The position numbers and the translations under genes are program-made. 41,305 nucleotides of DNA from Oceanospirillaceae bacterium (GTDB lineage: Bacteria > Pseudomonadota > Gammaproteobacteria > Pseudomonadales > Balneatricaceae): positions 1 to 41,305 of the forward strand of contig JABGSN010000054.1 in NCBI GenBank assembly GCA_018647765.1. Direction: 5' to 3'. Within the stretch, counting starts at the first letter, position 1; each line of letters opens with the position of its first letter. A model generated the notes under the pieces. It made no database searches. It saw nothing but the letters and a program-made list of their open reading frames with translations, and was not told the origin of the DNA. Below, piece by piece: positions 8,895 through 19,844 of this stretch.

Positions 8895-10466
8895 TTATGC
8901 TTCTTTGGGGTCCCGCAAATGACCCAAGCGCAAGCCTGTAAGCAGTAACGCCGCAAGGTAGGCTAGGGCGCCGCAAATAACCATCAACGACAGGTGCCCT
9001 ATCCTCTGCCACAAGCCCCAACCCAACCACACCTGCACCGGTTGGTAGGTCAGGTAAATGACCGCAATTAGCGCCAAACTAGCCACCAACAAGCGCCCAC
9101 CCAGCACCCACCAACCCGGCGCTGGCTGCCATATTTGCTGGCGATACAAGCCAAGGGCTAACCAAGCGGCATTTAAACAGGCCGACAAAGCGGTTGCCAT
9201 AGCCAGACCGACGTGATCAAATTGCCACACCAACAATAAATTAAACACCATATTGGCTACCATGGCCCAAATACCAATGCGCACCGGCGTTTTCATGTCT
9301 TGACGCGCAAAGTAACCTGGAGCCAACACTTTCACCAACATGAAGGCCAATAAACCAAACGCATAGGCGCGCAAACTGGCCGCGCTCAATAACACATCAC
9401 GGTCACCCATAGCGCCGTAGTGAAACAAAGTGGCGATCAAGGGCTCTGCCAACACGCCCAATGCAATTGCTGCGGGCAGACCAATGATCAATACCATGCG
9501 CAATGCCCAATCCAAGGTCAGGCTAAATGCCTGTGGTGACTTGGACGCATGGCGCCGTGATAGGCCCGGCAAAATTACCGTAGCAATAGCGATGCCAAAT
9601 ACACCCAACGGCAATTCCATAAGCCGGTCGGAATAGTACAGCCACGACACGCTACCCGTTTGTAACAAAGACGCCAACACTGTATCTAACAGCAAGTTAA
9701 TTTGCGCCACGGACACACCAAACATCGCCGGCAGCATGAGCCGCATCACCTGCTTAACCCGGACATCAGAAAAACCTATTTGTGGCTTGACCAACAAACC
9801 TAAGCGCGCCACAAACGGCAACTGTAACGCTAGCTGCAAGATACCGGCAGCCAGCACTCCCCACGCCAAAGCCATTACCGGCACGCGCATTTGTGGCGCT
9901 AACCACAAGGCCGCGGTAATTAAACTTAAATTGAGCAGCACTGGCGTAAGCGCAGGGATCGCAAACCGTTGCGCATGGTTTAACAGACTGCCTAAAAAAC
10001 CGGTCATAGAAATCAATAACAAATAAGGGAAGGTAATACGCAGCATATCGGCCGTTAAACCCAGCTTATCGCCATCGTCGGCAAATCCGGGCGCAAACAC
10101 CAACGCCAATACCGGCGCAGCCACTAACGCTGCCACGGTAATGACCGACAACACCAACAACAAACTGCCTGATACTTTGCTCACCATAGCTTTAAGCAAT
10201 TGTCGGTCGCCCTGCTGACTAATTTCCGCCAACACCGGCACAAAGGCTTGGTTAAACGCACCTTCGGCAAACAGGCGGCGTAAAAAGTTAGGAATTTTAA
10301 AGGCCACAAAAAAAGCATCGGCGTGGGAGCCAGCACCAAACATCGAGGCAATGACGATATCGCGCACTAAACCGAGCACCCTTGACAGCATCGTCATGCT
10401 GGCGACAATCAAACTCGAGCCAAGTAAGCCTTTGGAGGTGTGTTGCTGAGGTAACGATGAACTCAT
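8895..10466 (-). CDS. murJ: Lipid II flippase MurJ
   Basis: Integral membrane protein of the MOP superfamily that flips lipid II across the inner membrane for peptidoglycan synthesis. The 523 residues form about 14 hydrophobic segments. Family motifs seen are LLGSSLIVASMTMLSRVLGL, then VRDIVIASMFGAG, the FKIPNFLRRLFAEGAFNQAF stretch, and later ASLLQTGSVSWLYYSDRLME with LPLGVFGIAIATVILPGLSR. This is a standard full-length protein. It is divergent from rpsT and precedes ribF on the same strand by 88 bases. Confidence 0.96.
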   Translation of the reverse strand: MSSSLPQQHTSKGLLGSSLIVASMTMLSRVLGLVRDIVIASMFGAGSHADAFFVAFKIPNFLRRLFAEGAFNQAFVPVLAEISQQGDRQLLKAMVSKVSGSLLLVLSVITVAALVAAPVLALVFAPGFADDGDKLGLTADMLRITFPYLLLISMTGFLGSLLNHAQRFAIPALTPVLLNLSLITAALWLAPQMRVPVMALAWGVLAAGILQLALQLPFVARLGLLVKPQIGFSDVRVKQVMRLMLPAMFGVSVAQINLLLDTVLASLLQTGSVSWLYYSDRLMELPLGVFGIAIATVILPGLSRRHASKSPQAFSLTLDWALRMVLIIGLPAAIALGVLAEPLIATLFHYGAMGDRDVLLSAASLRAYAFGLLAFMLVKVLAPGYFARQDMKTPVRIGIWAMVANMVFNLLLVWQFDHVGLAMATALSACLNAAWLALGLYRQQIWQPAPGWWVLGGRLLVASLALIAVIYLTYQPVQVWLGWGLWQRIGHLSLMVICGALAYLAALLLTGLRLGHLRDPKEA

Positions 10467-10597
10467 GAGCGGCTTAATTAATCTCTAAAATAGAACAAAG
10501 ACAGTGCAATTTACGCCGCCCATTCAAGTGTTTTACCTATGTTAACGCAAAAACATCAAAATGATCGCATATTTATGCCAAAAAGGCGCAATCTGAG

Positions 10598-10626
10598 TTG
10601 ACAAGAGACGCCCAAACGGGAATAAT
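10598..10626 (+). promoter_or_regulatory. Sigma70 promoter of rpsT
   Basis: A perfect -35 TTGACA (10598-10603) is followed after 17 bases by AATAAT (10621-10626), five of six matches to the -10 consensus. It faces rpsT and leaves a leader of roughly 80 bases, AT-rich near the ribosome site. This is the only strong promoter-like pair in the murJ-rpsT divergent gap of 245 bases; I see no other feature there. Confidence 0.75.
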
Positions 10627-10711
10627 TTCGCACCTCATAAACACCCTGCTTTTAATCTTGTATCAATACATCATTATAAGCTTTTATTTATATTTATATA
10701 GGAGCCAGATC

Positions 10712-10972
10712 GTGGCCAATTCCGCTGGATCAAAGAAACGCGCTCGCCAGGCAGAAAAACGTCGCATTAATAACGCAAGCACGCGCTCCATGGCACGCAC
10801 ATACTTAAAGAAAGTTCTCGCTGCTATTCAAGCTGGCGATAAAGAAGCTGCCCAAGCCGCGTACGCAACTGCCGTATCAATCATGGACAAGAGTGTCTCT
10901 AAAGGCATTTTTACCATGAACAAAGCTGCTCGCCATAAGAGCCGTTTAAGTGCAAAAATCAAAGCCCTATAA
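10712..10972 (+). CDS. rpsT: 30S ribosomal protein S20
   Basis: Ribosomal protein S20, 86 residues, a three-helix protein binding 16S rRNA. The sequence begins [17 protein letters not shown] after the initiator and contains [14 protein letters not shown] near the end, both hallmarks of S20. Translation starts at a GTG placed seven bases after AGGAG (10700-10704). The open frame extends upstream but encodes only a hydrophobic non-S20 stretch. Use of a non-ATG start recalls E. coli rpsT, which starts with UUG and is autogenously controlled at translation. The gene is monocistronic with its own promoter and terminator. Confidence 0.97.
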   Translation: MANSAGSKKRARQAEKRRINNASTRSMARTYLKKVLAAIQAGDKEAAQAAYATAVSIMDKSVSKGIFTMNKAARHKSRLSAKIKAL

Positions 10973-10990
10973 TTTTTAATTATAGTGTTA

Positions 10991-11018
10991 AAAAAAACCG
11001 GCCTCGGCCGGTTTTTTT
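10991..11018. terminator. Bidirectional intrinsic terminator between rpsT and proB
   Basis: An A-run (10991-10997), the palindrome CCGGCCTCGGCCGG and a T-run of seven follow the rpsT stop. Because A- and T-runs flank both sides, it can terminate rpsT on the plus strand and proB on the minus strand, whose stop is 8 bases away. Confidence 0.93.
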
Positions 11019-11025
11019 GTGTCTG

Positions 11026-13426
<2,401 letters not shown>

Positions 13427-13454
13427 TCAGCGCCTTGATCAGTAATTTTAACTA

Positions 13455-13481
13455 AAAAAGCCCCGCTAGGCGGGGCTTTTT
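13455..13481. terminator. Intrinsic terminator between rpmA and obg
   Basis: A-run, stem GCCCCGC, loop TAG, stem GCGGGGC, and a T-run of five. The hairpin is symmetrical and lies 21 bases beyond the rpmA stop on the minus strand. It should end most rplU-rpmA transcripts before obg. Confidence 0.92.
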
Positions 13482-13501
13482 GAAATAGGTATTAAAACCC
13501 T

Positions 13502-13759
13502 TTAAGCCGGTACGATAGTAACGAACTTACGGTTTTTAGGACCTTTAACTACAAACTTAACAGTGCCAGATTCAGTAGCAAACAAGGTGTGGTCTTTGCC
13601 ACAACCTACGTTAGTACCGGCGTGGAAGTGAGTTCCACGTTGACGAACAATAATGTTGCCTGCTTCTACTGCTTGGCCGCCAAATCGCTTAACGCCTAAG
13701 CGTTTCGATTCTGAGTCGCGACCGTTATTAGTACTACCACCAGCTTTCTTATGAGCCAT
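13502..13759 (-). CDS. rpmA: 50S ribosomal protein L27
   Basis: Ribosomal protein L27, 85 residues. The N-terminus [20 protein letters not shown] and the segment [22 protein letters not shown] are invariant-type L27 sequence; the N-terminal tail reaches the peptidyl transferase centre. A GGAGA ribosome site precedes the ATG. It lies 17 bases after rplU in a two-gene operon closed by the hairpin terminator before obg. Confidence 0.98.
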   Translation of the reverse strand: MAHKKAGGSTNNGRDSESKRLGVKRFGGQAVEAGNIIVRQRGTHFHAGTNVGCGKDHTLFATESGTVKFVVKGPKNRKFVTIVPA

Positions 13760-13776
13760 GGATTATCTCCTTACGA

Positions 13777-14088
13777 TTAGGCGCTAATGCCAGTAATCTT
13801 AACTTCAGTAAACCACTGACGGTGACCCATCTGCTTCATGTGGTGCTTACGACGCTTGAACTTCATGATGCGTACTTTCTTGCCACGACCGTGAGACACG
13901 ATCTCAGCAGAAACCTTAGCACCTTCAACAACAGGAGCGCCGATCTTAACATCTTCACCGTTAGCTACTAAAAGCACACGGTCAAAGTCAACACTAGCGC
14001 CAACTTCAATGTTCAATTTCTCAAGCTTAAGGGTCTCGCCCTCTTCTACACGGTGTTGCTTACCACCGCTTACAATTACTGCGTACAT
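13777..14088 (-). CDS. rplU: 50S ribosomal protein L21
   Basis: Ribosomal protein L21, 103 residues, the same as E. coli. It starts [18 protein letters not shown] and contains [20 protein letters not shown], both typical for L21. The ATG at 14088 is preferred over an upstream TTG (14100) because GGAG is seven bases ahead and the protein then has the family's standard N-terminus. It is transcribed divergently from ispB, as in most gammaproteobacteria. Confidence 0.98.
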   Translation of the reverse strand: MYAVIVSGGKQHRVEEGETLKLEKLNIEVGASVDFDRVLLVANGEDVKIGAPVVEGAKVSAEIVSHGRGKKVRIMKFKRRKHHMKQMGHRQWFTEVKITGISA

Positions 14089-14120
14089 ACACTTCTCCAA
14101 TATGTGCTGATCCGGCTACT

Positions 14121-14166
14121 AAAAAAGGGCCTGCTGCTAATAGCATTTCTAGGCCTAAAAAGGCCT
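14121..14166 (-). promoter_or_regulatory. Possible attenuator in the rplU leader
   Basis: On the rplU strand the leader contains AGGCCT, TTTT and AGGCCT again (14166-14151), which can form a 6-bp hairpin. The second AGGCCT can instead pair with AGGCC at 14132-14128, enclosing an inner TGCT/AGCA stem, and this longer hairpin is followed by CTTTTTT (14127-14121). The two foldings exclude each other, as in terminator/antiterminator switches. It ends 32 bases before the start codon. Autogenous control by L21 would be a natural role, but this is inferred from structure alone. Confidence 0.4.
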
Positions 14167-14371
14167 TAAGTCATGCCATATGACAGGGAGCAAGGTGGAC
14201 CAGTCACAGGGGGCGTAATTTTACGCTAAGTAGTCCTCTTTAACAAGCCGAATTACGTAGTTATTTAGCGCATCTACCCGCTTCCTTTTACTCGCTCCTT
14301 CCCTTGACACTTGGGCTTCAGCTCACTAGCATTGCGCACTCAACTTTCTAATATTAGACACCGTCTAACCT

Positions 14372-15340
14372 ATGCAGGCTACAGACCTTTATTCCGCCGT
14401 CAAAAAAGACTTTGAAGCCGTTGATGCGGCCATCGTTTTCCACCTGAGCTCGCACGTTCCGTTGGTAGAAAAAATTGGCCAATACATCATCAAAAGCGGC
14501 GGCAAACGCCTGCGCCCCCTACTGGTGTTATTAGCAGCTCGCGCCTGCGGCTATAACAAAGACCAGCACATCACTCTAGCCGCCGTTGTTGAATTTATTC
14601 ACACGGCCACTTTGCTGCACGACGACGTGGTGGACACCTCAGACCTACGCCGCGGCCAACCCACCGCAAATAACAAGTGGGGCAATTCGTCCAGCGTACT
14701 CGTAGGCGATTTTTTATACTCCCGCGCATTTCAAATGTTGGTATCCATAGGCCAGGTGGATGTCATGGGCACCTTATCCAATGCCACCAACGTGATCGCC
14801 GAAGGCGAAGTATTACAATTATTAAACGCCAAAAACCCAGATGTCAGCGAAGCCGATTACCTGCAGGTGATTTTAGGCAAAACCGCCATGTTATTCGAAG
14901 CGGCCAGCCATACCGGCGCTCAACTCGCGCAAGCGGACCAACAACAAACGGAAGCCTTACGCTGCTTTGGACGCCACTTGGGTATTGCGTTTCAACTCAT
15001 TGACGACCTGATGGACTACACCGGCGATGAAACCACCATGGGCAAAAACGTGGGTGACGATTTAGCCGAGGGCAAACCCACCCTGCCGCTAATCCATGCC
15101 ATGGCCCACGCCACCGACGACGAGCGCAAACTGATGCGCAAAGCCATTCGCCAAGGCAGTGTCGAAAACATTGACAGTATTCAACAAATAATTAAACGTT
15201 GTGGCTCCCTAGATTACACTTACCAGTGCGCAACCAAAGAGACTCAGCAAGCCCTGACCTGCCTAGATACATTGACTGACTCACCTTACAAGCAGTCTTT
15301 AGCTGCTTTATGCACACTAGCCTTAGCCCGACAAAACTAA
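14372..15340 (+). CDS. ispB: Octaprenyl diphosphate synthase (all-trans polyprenyl synthase) IspB
   Basis: Makes the long isoprenoid side chain of ubiquinone and menaquinone from farnesyl diphosphate and IPP. Both aspartate-rich motifs are present: [15 protein letters not shown] (DDxxD at residues 84-88) and [11 protein letters not shown] near residue 212. [15 protein letters not shown] near residue 44 is the IPP-binding region. The length of 322 residues fits IspB. The spacing ahead of the first Asp motif suggests a long-chain product, though the exact chain length cannot be read from sequence. It faces away from rplU, the standard gammaproteobacterial arrangement, and the fabA promoter starts just after its stop. 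Confidence 0.95.
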   Translation: MQATDLYSAVKKDFEAVDAAIVFHLSSHVPLVEKIGQYIIKSGGKRLRPLLVLLAARACGYNKDQHITLAAVVEFIHTATLLHDDVVDTSDLRRGQPTANNKWGNSSSVLVGDFLYSRAFQMLVSIGQVDVMGTLSNATNVIAEGEVLQLLNAKNPDVSEADYLQVILGKTAMLFEAASHTGAQLAQADQQQTEALRCFGRHLGIAFQLIDDLMDYTGDETTMGKNVGDDLAEGKPTLPLIHAMAHATDDERKLMRKAIRQGSVENIDSIQQIIKRCGSLDYTYQCATKETQQALTCLDTLTDSPYKQSLAALCTLALARQN

Positions 15341-15343
15341 TAA

Positions 15344-15352
15344 TGCTATAAT
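15344..15352 (+). promoter_or_regulatory. Extended -10 promoter element of fabA
   Basis: TGCTATAAT, a perfect -10 with the TGN extension, lies 38 bases before the fabA start. No good -35 is seen at the right distance, as is common for extended -10 promoters. A FabR or DesT operator could not be identified by eye. Confidence 0.6.
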
Positions 15353-15389
15353 CGCTGACTTATCAGCCATAACTATACGGAAATACTTC

Positions 15390-15905
15390 ATGACCAGACC
15401 TTCTTCCTTTAACCGTGACGAGTTACTTTCTTGCGGCCACGGCGATATGTTTGGCCCAGGTAATGCACGCCTGCCGGTTGGCAACATGCTTATGATGGAC
15501 CGAGTTACGCACATTTCTGAAACTGGCGGCAGTCACGACAAGGGCCAGATCATTGCTGAATTAGACATCAACCCAGACTTGTGGTTTTTCGACTGCCACT
15601 TTCCAACAGACCCTGTAATGCCTGGCTGCCTTGGACTAGACGCCATGTGGCAGATCGTTGGCTTTTACCTTGGCTGGAAAGGCAACAAAGGCCGCGGCCG
15701 TGCCTTGGGCGCCGGCGAAGTGAAGTTTTTTGGCCAGGTGTTACCCAGCGCCAAAAAAGTCACGTATAAAATTGACATTACCCGCTGTATCGAACGTAAA
15801 TTGGTGATGGGCATTGCCAATGCCAGCATGGAAGTTGATGGTCGCGAAATATATAGCGCCAAAGATTTACGTGTCGGCCTATTCACCAGCACCGATGATT
15901 TTTAA
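15390..15905 (+). CDS. fabA: 3-hydroxydecanoyl-ACP dehydratase/isomerase FabA
   Basis: FabA dehydrates 3-hydroxydecanoyl-ACP and isomerises trans-2- to cis-3-decenoyl-ACP, the branch point of anaerobic unsaturated fatty acid synthesis. The hot-dog fold active site is intact: His70 in [19 protein letters not shown] and Asp84 in the same segment, in the same numbering as E. coli. The length of 171 residues is standard. fabB follows after 39 bases on the same strand, so the two steps that commit and elongate the unsaturated chain form an operon. Confidence 0.98.
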   Translation: MTRPSSFNRDELLSCGHGDMFGPGNARLPVGNMLMMDRVTHISETGGSHDKGQIIAELDINPDLWFFDCHFPTDPVMPGCLGLDAMWQIVGFYLGWKGNKGRGRALGAGEVKFFGQVLPSAKKVTYKIDITRCIERKLVMGIANASMEVDGREIYSAKDLRVGLFTSTDDF

Positions 15906-15944
15906 CTAGCACTCTCTATACACCACAGAATAACGAGGTCTATT

Positions 15945-17162
15945 ATGCGACGAGTTGCCGTTACCGGTTTAGGTATTGTTTCTTGTATTGGTCACAATCA
16001 AGACGAAGTTTTAGCGTCCCTACAAACGGGAAAGTCGGGCATCAGTTTTCAGCCTGAATACCAAGAAATGGGTTTCAAAAGTCACATTGCCGGCAGTGTA
16101 GACATTGACTTTGCCAGCCTCATCGACCGTAAGCAAATGCGCTTTATGGGCGATGCCGCCGCATATGCCTATTTATCTATGGAACAGGCCATTGCTGACT
16201 CAGGCTTAACCGAAGAACAAGTCTCTCATCCGCGTACCGGCTTGATCGCCGGCTCAGGCGGCGCCTCTAACGGCAACATCGTAGAAGCCGCAGACGGCAT
16301 GCGCGAAAAAGGTTTACGCAGAGTTGGCCCTTATCGTGTTACCCGCACCATGGGCAGCACTGTTTCTGCTTGTTTAGCCACACCCTTTAAGATTAAAGGC
16401 TGCAACTACTCCATTACCTCGGCTTGTTCCACCAGCGCCCACTGTATCGGCAACGCCATGGAACAAATCCAGCTCAACAAACAAGACGTTGTGTTTGCTG
16501 GCGGTGGTGAAGAGCTACATTGGAGCCAAAGCGTATTATTTGATGCCATGGGTGCCCTATCAAGCAAGTACAACGACACTCCGACCAAGGCGTCTCGTGC
16601 ATACGACGCTAACCGCGATGGTTTTGTAATCGCTGGTGGCGGTGGCATGTTAGTGATTGAAGAGCTCGAACACGCTAAAGCCCGTGGTGCAAAAATCTAT
16701 GCTGAACTCGTCGGTTATGGCGCCACGTCTGATGGTTATGACATGGTATCACCTTCGGGTGAAGGCGCTATGCGCTGCATGCAGCAAGCCATGAGCACAA
16801 CTGATATGCCGATTGATTACATCAATGCCCATGGCACCAGCACACCAGCGGGTGACATTCAGGAACTGAAAGCGGTAAAGTCGGTATTTGGTGACCAATG
16901 CCCTCGCATCACCTCAACCAAGTCTCTTACTGGTCACTCTTTGGGTGCTGCTGGTGTACAAGAAGCGGTATACAGTTTGCTCATGCAAGCTAACAACTTT
17001 GTAGCTGCCTCGGCCAATATTGACGAACTGGATGAAGGTGCCAACGGCATGCCCGTAGTGACCCAAAAGCAAGACAACGTGGAACTAACCACGGTAATGT
17101 CTAACAGTTTTGGTTTTGGTGGTACTAACGCAAGTTTGGTATTTACTAAATACATTGCTTAA
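15945..17162 (+). CDS. fabB: 3-oxoacyl-ACP synthase I FabB
   Basis: Beta-ketoacyl-ACP synthase I, which elongates the cis-3-decenoyl-ACP made by FabA. The thiolase-fold triad is present: Cys161 in [14 protein letters not shown], His in [11 protein letters not shown] near residue 296 and His in [10 protein letters not shown] near 331. The C-terminus has the usual [14 protein letters not shown]. The length is 405 residues, and an ACGAGG-like ribosome site precedes the ATG. It is the second gene of fabAB and converges on the downstream acyltransferase gene. Confidence 0.97.
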   Translation: MRRVAVTGLGIVSCIGHNQDEVLASLQTGKSGISFQPEYQEMGFKSHIAGSVDIDFASLIDRKQMRFMGDAAAYAYLSMEQAIADSGLTEEQVSHPRTGLIAGSGGASNGNIVEAADGMREKGLRRVGPYRVTRTMGSTVSACLATPFKIKGCNYSITSACSTSAHCIGNAMEQIQLNKQDVVFAGGGEELHWSQSVLFDAMGALSSKYNDTPTKASRAYDANRDGFVIAGGGGMLVIEELEHAKARGAKIYAELVGYGATSDGYDMVSPSGEGAMRCMQQAMSTTDMPIDYINAHGTSTPAGDIQELKAVKSVFGDQCPRITSTKSLTGHSLGAAGVQEAVYSLLMQANNFVAASANIDELDEGANGMPVVTQKQDNVELTTVMSNSFGFGGTNASLVFTKYIA

Positions 17163-17184
17163 CAACTGGATGACCGCGCCTGAT

Positions 17185-17215
17185 CTTGTCATTGCGAGCG
17201 CAGCGCGGCAATCTA
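17185..17215. repeat. REP-like palindromic unit
   Basis: Between the convergent ends of fabB and the acyltransferase lies CTTGTCATTGCGAGCGCAG followed by CGCGGCAATCT. ATTGC and GCAAT arms bracket a GCGC-rich centre. The same word family (GTCATTGCGAGCGCAGCG...GCAATC) is a common dispersed intergenic palindrome in many bacterial genomes. No second copy was found in this window, so its repetitive nature here is inferred from memory of the word. Confidence 0.5.
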
Positions 17216-17225
17216 TCTCTCGCTA

Positions 17226-17897
17226 TTAAGAAATTTCTGCCAAATTGTCCGTCATCCATGCCACCATCTTGGCATGCATCTCTTTAGTGGGCACATCTGC
17301 CTCGATCACGGGTCCAATCTTTACTTCCACCACACCTGCATATTTCACCCAACTATGGGCGGGCGATAAGCGGCCACTGTTTTGGACTATAGGCAAGATG
17401 GGTACCGCGGCCTTATGGGCCAGCATCGCTGCACCTTTGGTACAAGGTCCCAACTGACCAGGTGGGTTGCGCGTACCTTCAGGGAAAATAACCACCGAGA
17501 TACCAGCCCCTAAACGCTCACAACCTTGCTGCGACAACTGTTTTAAGGCATTGGTTTTACGTTTGCGATTAATAGCAATCGGGTTGAGCATCGCTAGCGC
17601 CCAACCAAAAAACGGAATATACAAGAGTTCTTGTTTAAGCACGGTGCTCACCGGCAAACCCATGGTAAGCAGATAAAAGGTTTCCCAATCGCCTTGGTGG
17701 TTACAGGCAACCACCACCGGACGGTCCTTGGGGAGGTTGTCTAGGCCGCTAATTTTGAAACTCACGCCACACGTTAAGCGCATCCACTGCAACACAGCAC
17801 GGTTGCAGCAACCCACAAACTTAAACCGCAGCCGGCGCTTTACAAGCGGCGCAGTGACCACTAACAGCGTAGAGGCTAAGATGGAAATAACAGCCAA
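17226..17897 (-). CDS. plsC: 1-acyl-sn-glycerol-3-phosphate acyltransferase (PlsC family)
   Basis: Membrane-bound acyltransferase that adds the second acyl chain in phosphatidic acid synthesis. The active-site box is NHQGDWET (His67, Glu72), an HX4E form instead of HX4D; closely related Pseudomonas-type proteins also have an HQSTWET box. Further motifs are LLYIPFFGWALAMLNPIAI, FPEGTRNPPG and a late VPILPIVQNSG. The coordinates use a TTG start, but the natural N-terminal membrane helix (VRALFFYIG...) begins 9-13 codons earlier, where GGAGG sits five bases before an ATT codon at 17936 directly after the moaD stop. Downstream of moaD and convergent with fabB. Confidence 0.88.
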   Translation of the reverse strand: MAVISILASTLLVVTAPLVKRRLRFKFVGCCNRAVLQWMRLTCGVSFKISGLDNLPKDRPVVVACNHQGDWETFYLLTMGLPVSTVLKQELLYIPFFGWALAMLNPIAINRKRKTNALKQLSQQGCERLGAGISVVIFPEGTRNPPGQLGPCTKGAAMLAHKAAVPILPIVQNSGRLSPAHSWVKYAGVVEVKIGPVIEADVPTKEMHAKMVAWMTDNLAEIS

Positions 17898-17937
17898 ACC
17901 AATATAAAAAAATAGGGCCCTAACAAATAAGATAATA

Positions 17938-18186
17938 CTAGCCTCCGGTAACGGGTGGGAAAAAAGCCACTTCAGCAGCCACAGGAACCAAGGTATCCGA
18001 TTTAGCCATCACTTGATCTACCGCCACCAAGAGTTGCTCATTACTCAAGTCATGGGCCCAATCAGGCCGCTCTTCGATGATATTAACGAGCAATTCAGAC
18101 ACCGTTTGTGGAGCATCACTCTGTACTTCAACAACGTCCGCTTGCAACTGATCTTTGAGCTGGCCAAAAAACAAAACCTTAATCAC
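17938..18186 (-). CDS. moaD: Molybdopterin synthase small subunit MoaD
   Basis: Ubiquitin-like sulfur carrier of molybdopterin synthase, 82 residues, ending in the diagnostic Gly-Gly (PPVTGG). The N-terminus [13 protein letters not shown] and the LLVAVDQVM and EVAFFPPV segments fit the beta-grasp fold. Its start overlaps the moaC stop by four bases (ATGA type). MoaE, the large subunit that normally follows, is missing; a lysophosphatidate acyltransferase gene takes its place. The GGAGGC codons of the C-terminal Gly-Gly can also serve as ribosome site for that next gene. Confidence 0.93.
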   Translation of the reverse strand: MIKVLFFGQLKDQLQADVVEVQSDAPQTVSELLVNIIEERPDWAHDLSNEQLLVAVDQVMAKSDTLVPVAAEVAFFPPVTGG

Positions 18187-18680
18187 AAGGCACCACCATG
18201 TTGGTCTTCAATCACCCAGTGACCACTTTTGCCACCTTGCTTCTCGGTGACGCGCAAACCGCCAATAGTCATACCTCGGTCCACCGCTTTACACATATCA
18301 TATAAGGTAAGTGCAGCTGTCGAGGCTGCGCACAAGGCTTCCATTTCTACGCCTGTACGACCATTGAGCTTACACATAGTGCTAACATTAACCCGGTTAG
18401 TTGCCACATCGGGCACTAGCTCCACACTCACCTTAGACAACATCAACGGGTGGCACAGGGGAATTAAGTCACTGCACTTTTTCGCGGCTTGAATGCCGGC
18501 AATACGTGCCACAGCAAGTACATCACCTTTCTTATGCTTGCCGTCGGTTATTAAAGCTAGGGTAGCAGGTAACATTTCTACGTAGGCCTCGGCACGGGCT
18601 ACACGCGTAGTGATGTCCTTTTCCGACACGTCTACCATGTGAGCATGGCCTTGTGTGTCTAAGTGAGTCAATTGTGACAT
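18183..18680 (-). CDS. moaC: Cyclic pyranopterin monophosphate synthase MoaC
   Basis: MoaC converts the product of MoaA to cyclic pyranopterin monophosphate. The 165 residues show the complete family pattern: [18 protein letters not shown] at the front, then [36 protein letters not shown] and CKAVDRGM. Normal length. It is translationally coupled to moaD by a four-base overlap and separated from moaA by a 375-codon acyltransferase gene on the same strand. Confidence 0.97.
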   Translation of the reverse strand: MSQLTHLDTQGHAHMVDVSEKDITTRVARAEAYVEMLPATLALITDGKHKKGDVLAVARIAGIQAAKKCSDLIPLCHPLMLSKVSVELVPDVATNRVNVSTMCKLNGRTGVEMEALCAASTAALTLYDMCKAVDRGMTIGGLRVTEKQGGKSGHWVIEDQHGGAL

Positions 18681-18703
18681 GAATCAGCGCTCCTTAAATA
18701 ATG

Positions 18704-19831
18704 CTAACTGGCATCAACTAGGTTGAAGTGGCTTTGCCTGATCACCGGGTTGGCATACATGGCCAAGGCGTGTTGCTTTTGTGCGTCGTCTAGGTTGGCA
18801 AAGCGCTGTTCTAAAACGGCTTGCGCTGCATGTTGCTGACCCATTTGTAAAGCTCGTGCGGCCAAATTAGTATCCTGCAAACAATAGTTTTGCGCAATAC
18901 TCGCATCAATGGCTCGAGCGATGTCCTCAGGTGCTGCAAACTCACCTGCCAACGGCTTACCAAAGGCCACATGCACTTTGCCTTTGTCGCCGGTAATACC
19001 TTTAACGATACTTTTCATATCTTCAAACTTAGCTTTTACATATTCGCCGTTGTTGGCCAACGCCGCCAGTTCTTCAGCCTTAGCCACATCACAGGGATCA
19101 AATTCGTACGCAATAGAAACCGGCACGATATGCAAGCTGTTAATATAATCGGCGTAACTTTGGCCGGATTTTTTCTTACACATGTATAACATCTTCATCA
19201 CCGCTACATCAGTGGCATCAATGCCATCTTTGGCGCGACCTTCACGTTGGGCGATCCAAATATTGTGCCCGGTGTGGACCGACTGATCAATGTAGCTAGA
19301 CAGGTCCATATAGGCCTTCATTTTTTCTCGAATGCCTGTTGCCGAACGCTTCACCACAAAACTTTTGTTGAGGCGCATAATGTCACTAACATACGGTTTT
19401 TGCAGTAGATTGTCGCCAATCGCAACCCGCGCCGTTTCCAAACCATTCTGTTCAAGCCCGTAACTCACAAGGGCTGGATCCATAGTAATGTCGCGGTGGT
19501 TAGAAATAAACAAATAGCCTTTGCCCGGTTCCAGAAACTCTAAACCGCTGTATGTCAGTTGCGAAACTGTGCGCTTAAGTGTTTTCCCCATGTATTTGGC
19601 AATGATTTTTTGCCATGCATCAACCGTGTTTACGCCTGCAAATTCACGAGTCAATGCCCATCGAACTAGTGGGTTCAAGGCTGGCCCTAAAAGTGATTTG
19701 ATGCGCGGAAACTTAAAGCGCCCCAGCACATCCAGCAATTCTTTATTACGTATTAAGGCATCGATCACTGGCCTTACTTCGTCATCGTTGTAAGGGCGTA
19801 TATCATGAAATGGATCAGTATTATTGCTCAT
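18704..19831 (-). CDS. PlsC-like glycerolipid acyltransferase (NHRDI subfamily)
   Basis: A 375-residue protein with a PlsC-type acyltransferase domain in its middle part. The first motif is ISNHRDITMDP (His112, Asp118), so the spacing is HX5D, or the pair is H-R-D; the second is QREGRAKDG near residue 195, corresponding to FPEGTR. Helical N- and C-terminal extensions of about 100 residues each have no recognised domain. No signal peptide or clear membrane helix is seen. The subfamily with NHRDI...D is known from databases, but its substrate is not established to my knowledge. It lies between moaA and moaC with short gaps (13 and 23 bases), which suggests cotranscription with the molybdopterin genes, an unexplained partnership. 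Confidence 0.75.
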   Translation of the reverse strand: MSNNTDPFHDIRPYNDDEVRPVIDALIRNKELLDVLGRFKFPRIKSLLGPALNPLVRWALTREFAGVNTVDAWQKIIAKYMGKTLKRTVSQLTYSGLEFLEPGKGYLFISNHRDITMDPALVSYGLEQNGLETARVAIGDNLLQKPYVSDIMRLNKSFVVKRSATGIREKMKAYMDLSSYIDQSVHTGHNIWIAQREGRAKDGIDATDVAVMKMLYMCKKKSGQSYADYINSLHIVPVSIAYEFDPCDVAKAEELAALANNGEYVKAKFEDMKSIVKGITGDKGKVHVAFGKPLAGEFAAPEDIARAIDASIAQNYCLQDTNLAARALQMGQQHAAQAVLEQRFANLDDAQKQHALAMYANPVIRQSHFNLVDAS

Positions 19832-19844
19832 CGTATGGTTCTTA

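Noticed and set aside
10598-10711. N-terminal extension of S20 from a TTG at 10598
   Set aside because: The TTG is part of the -35 box, the added residues are unlike S20, and AGGAG marks the GTG at 10712.
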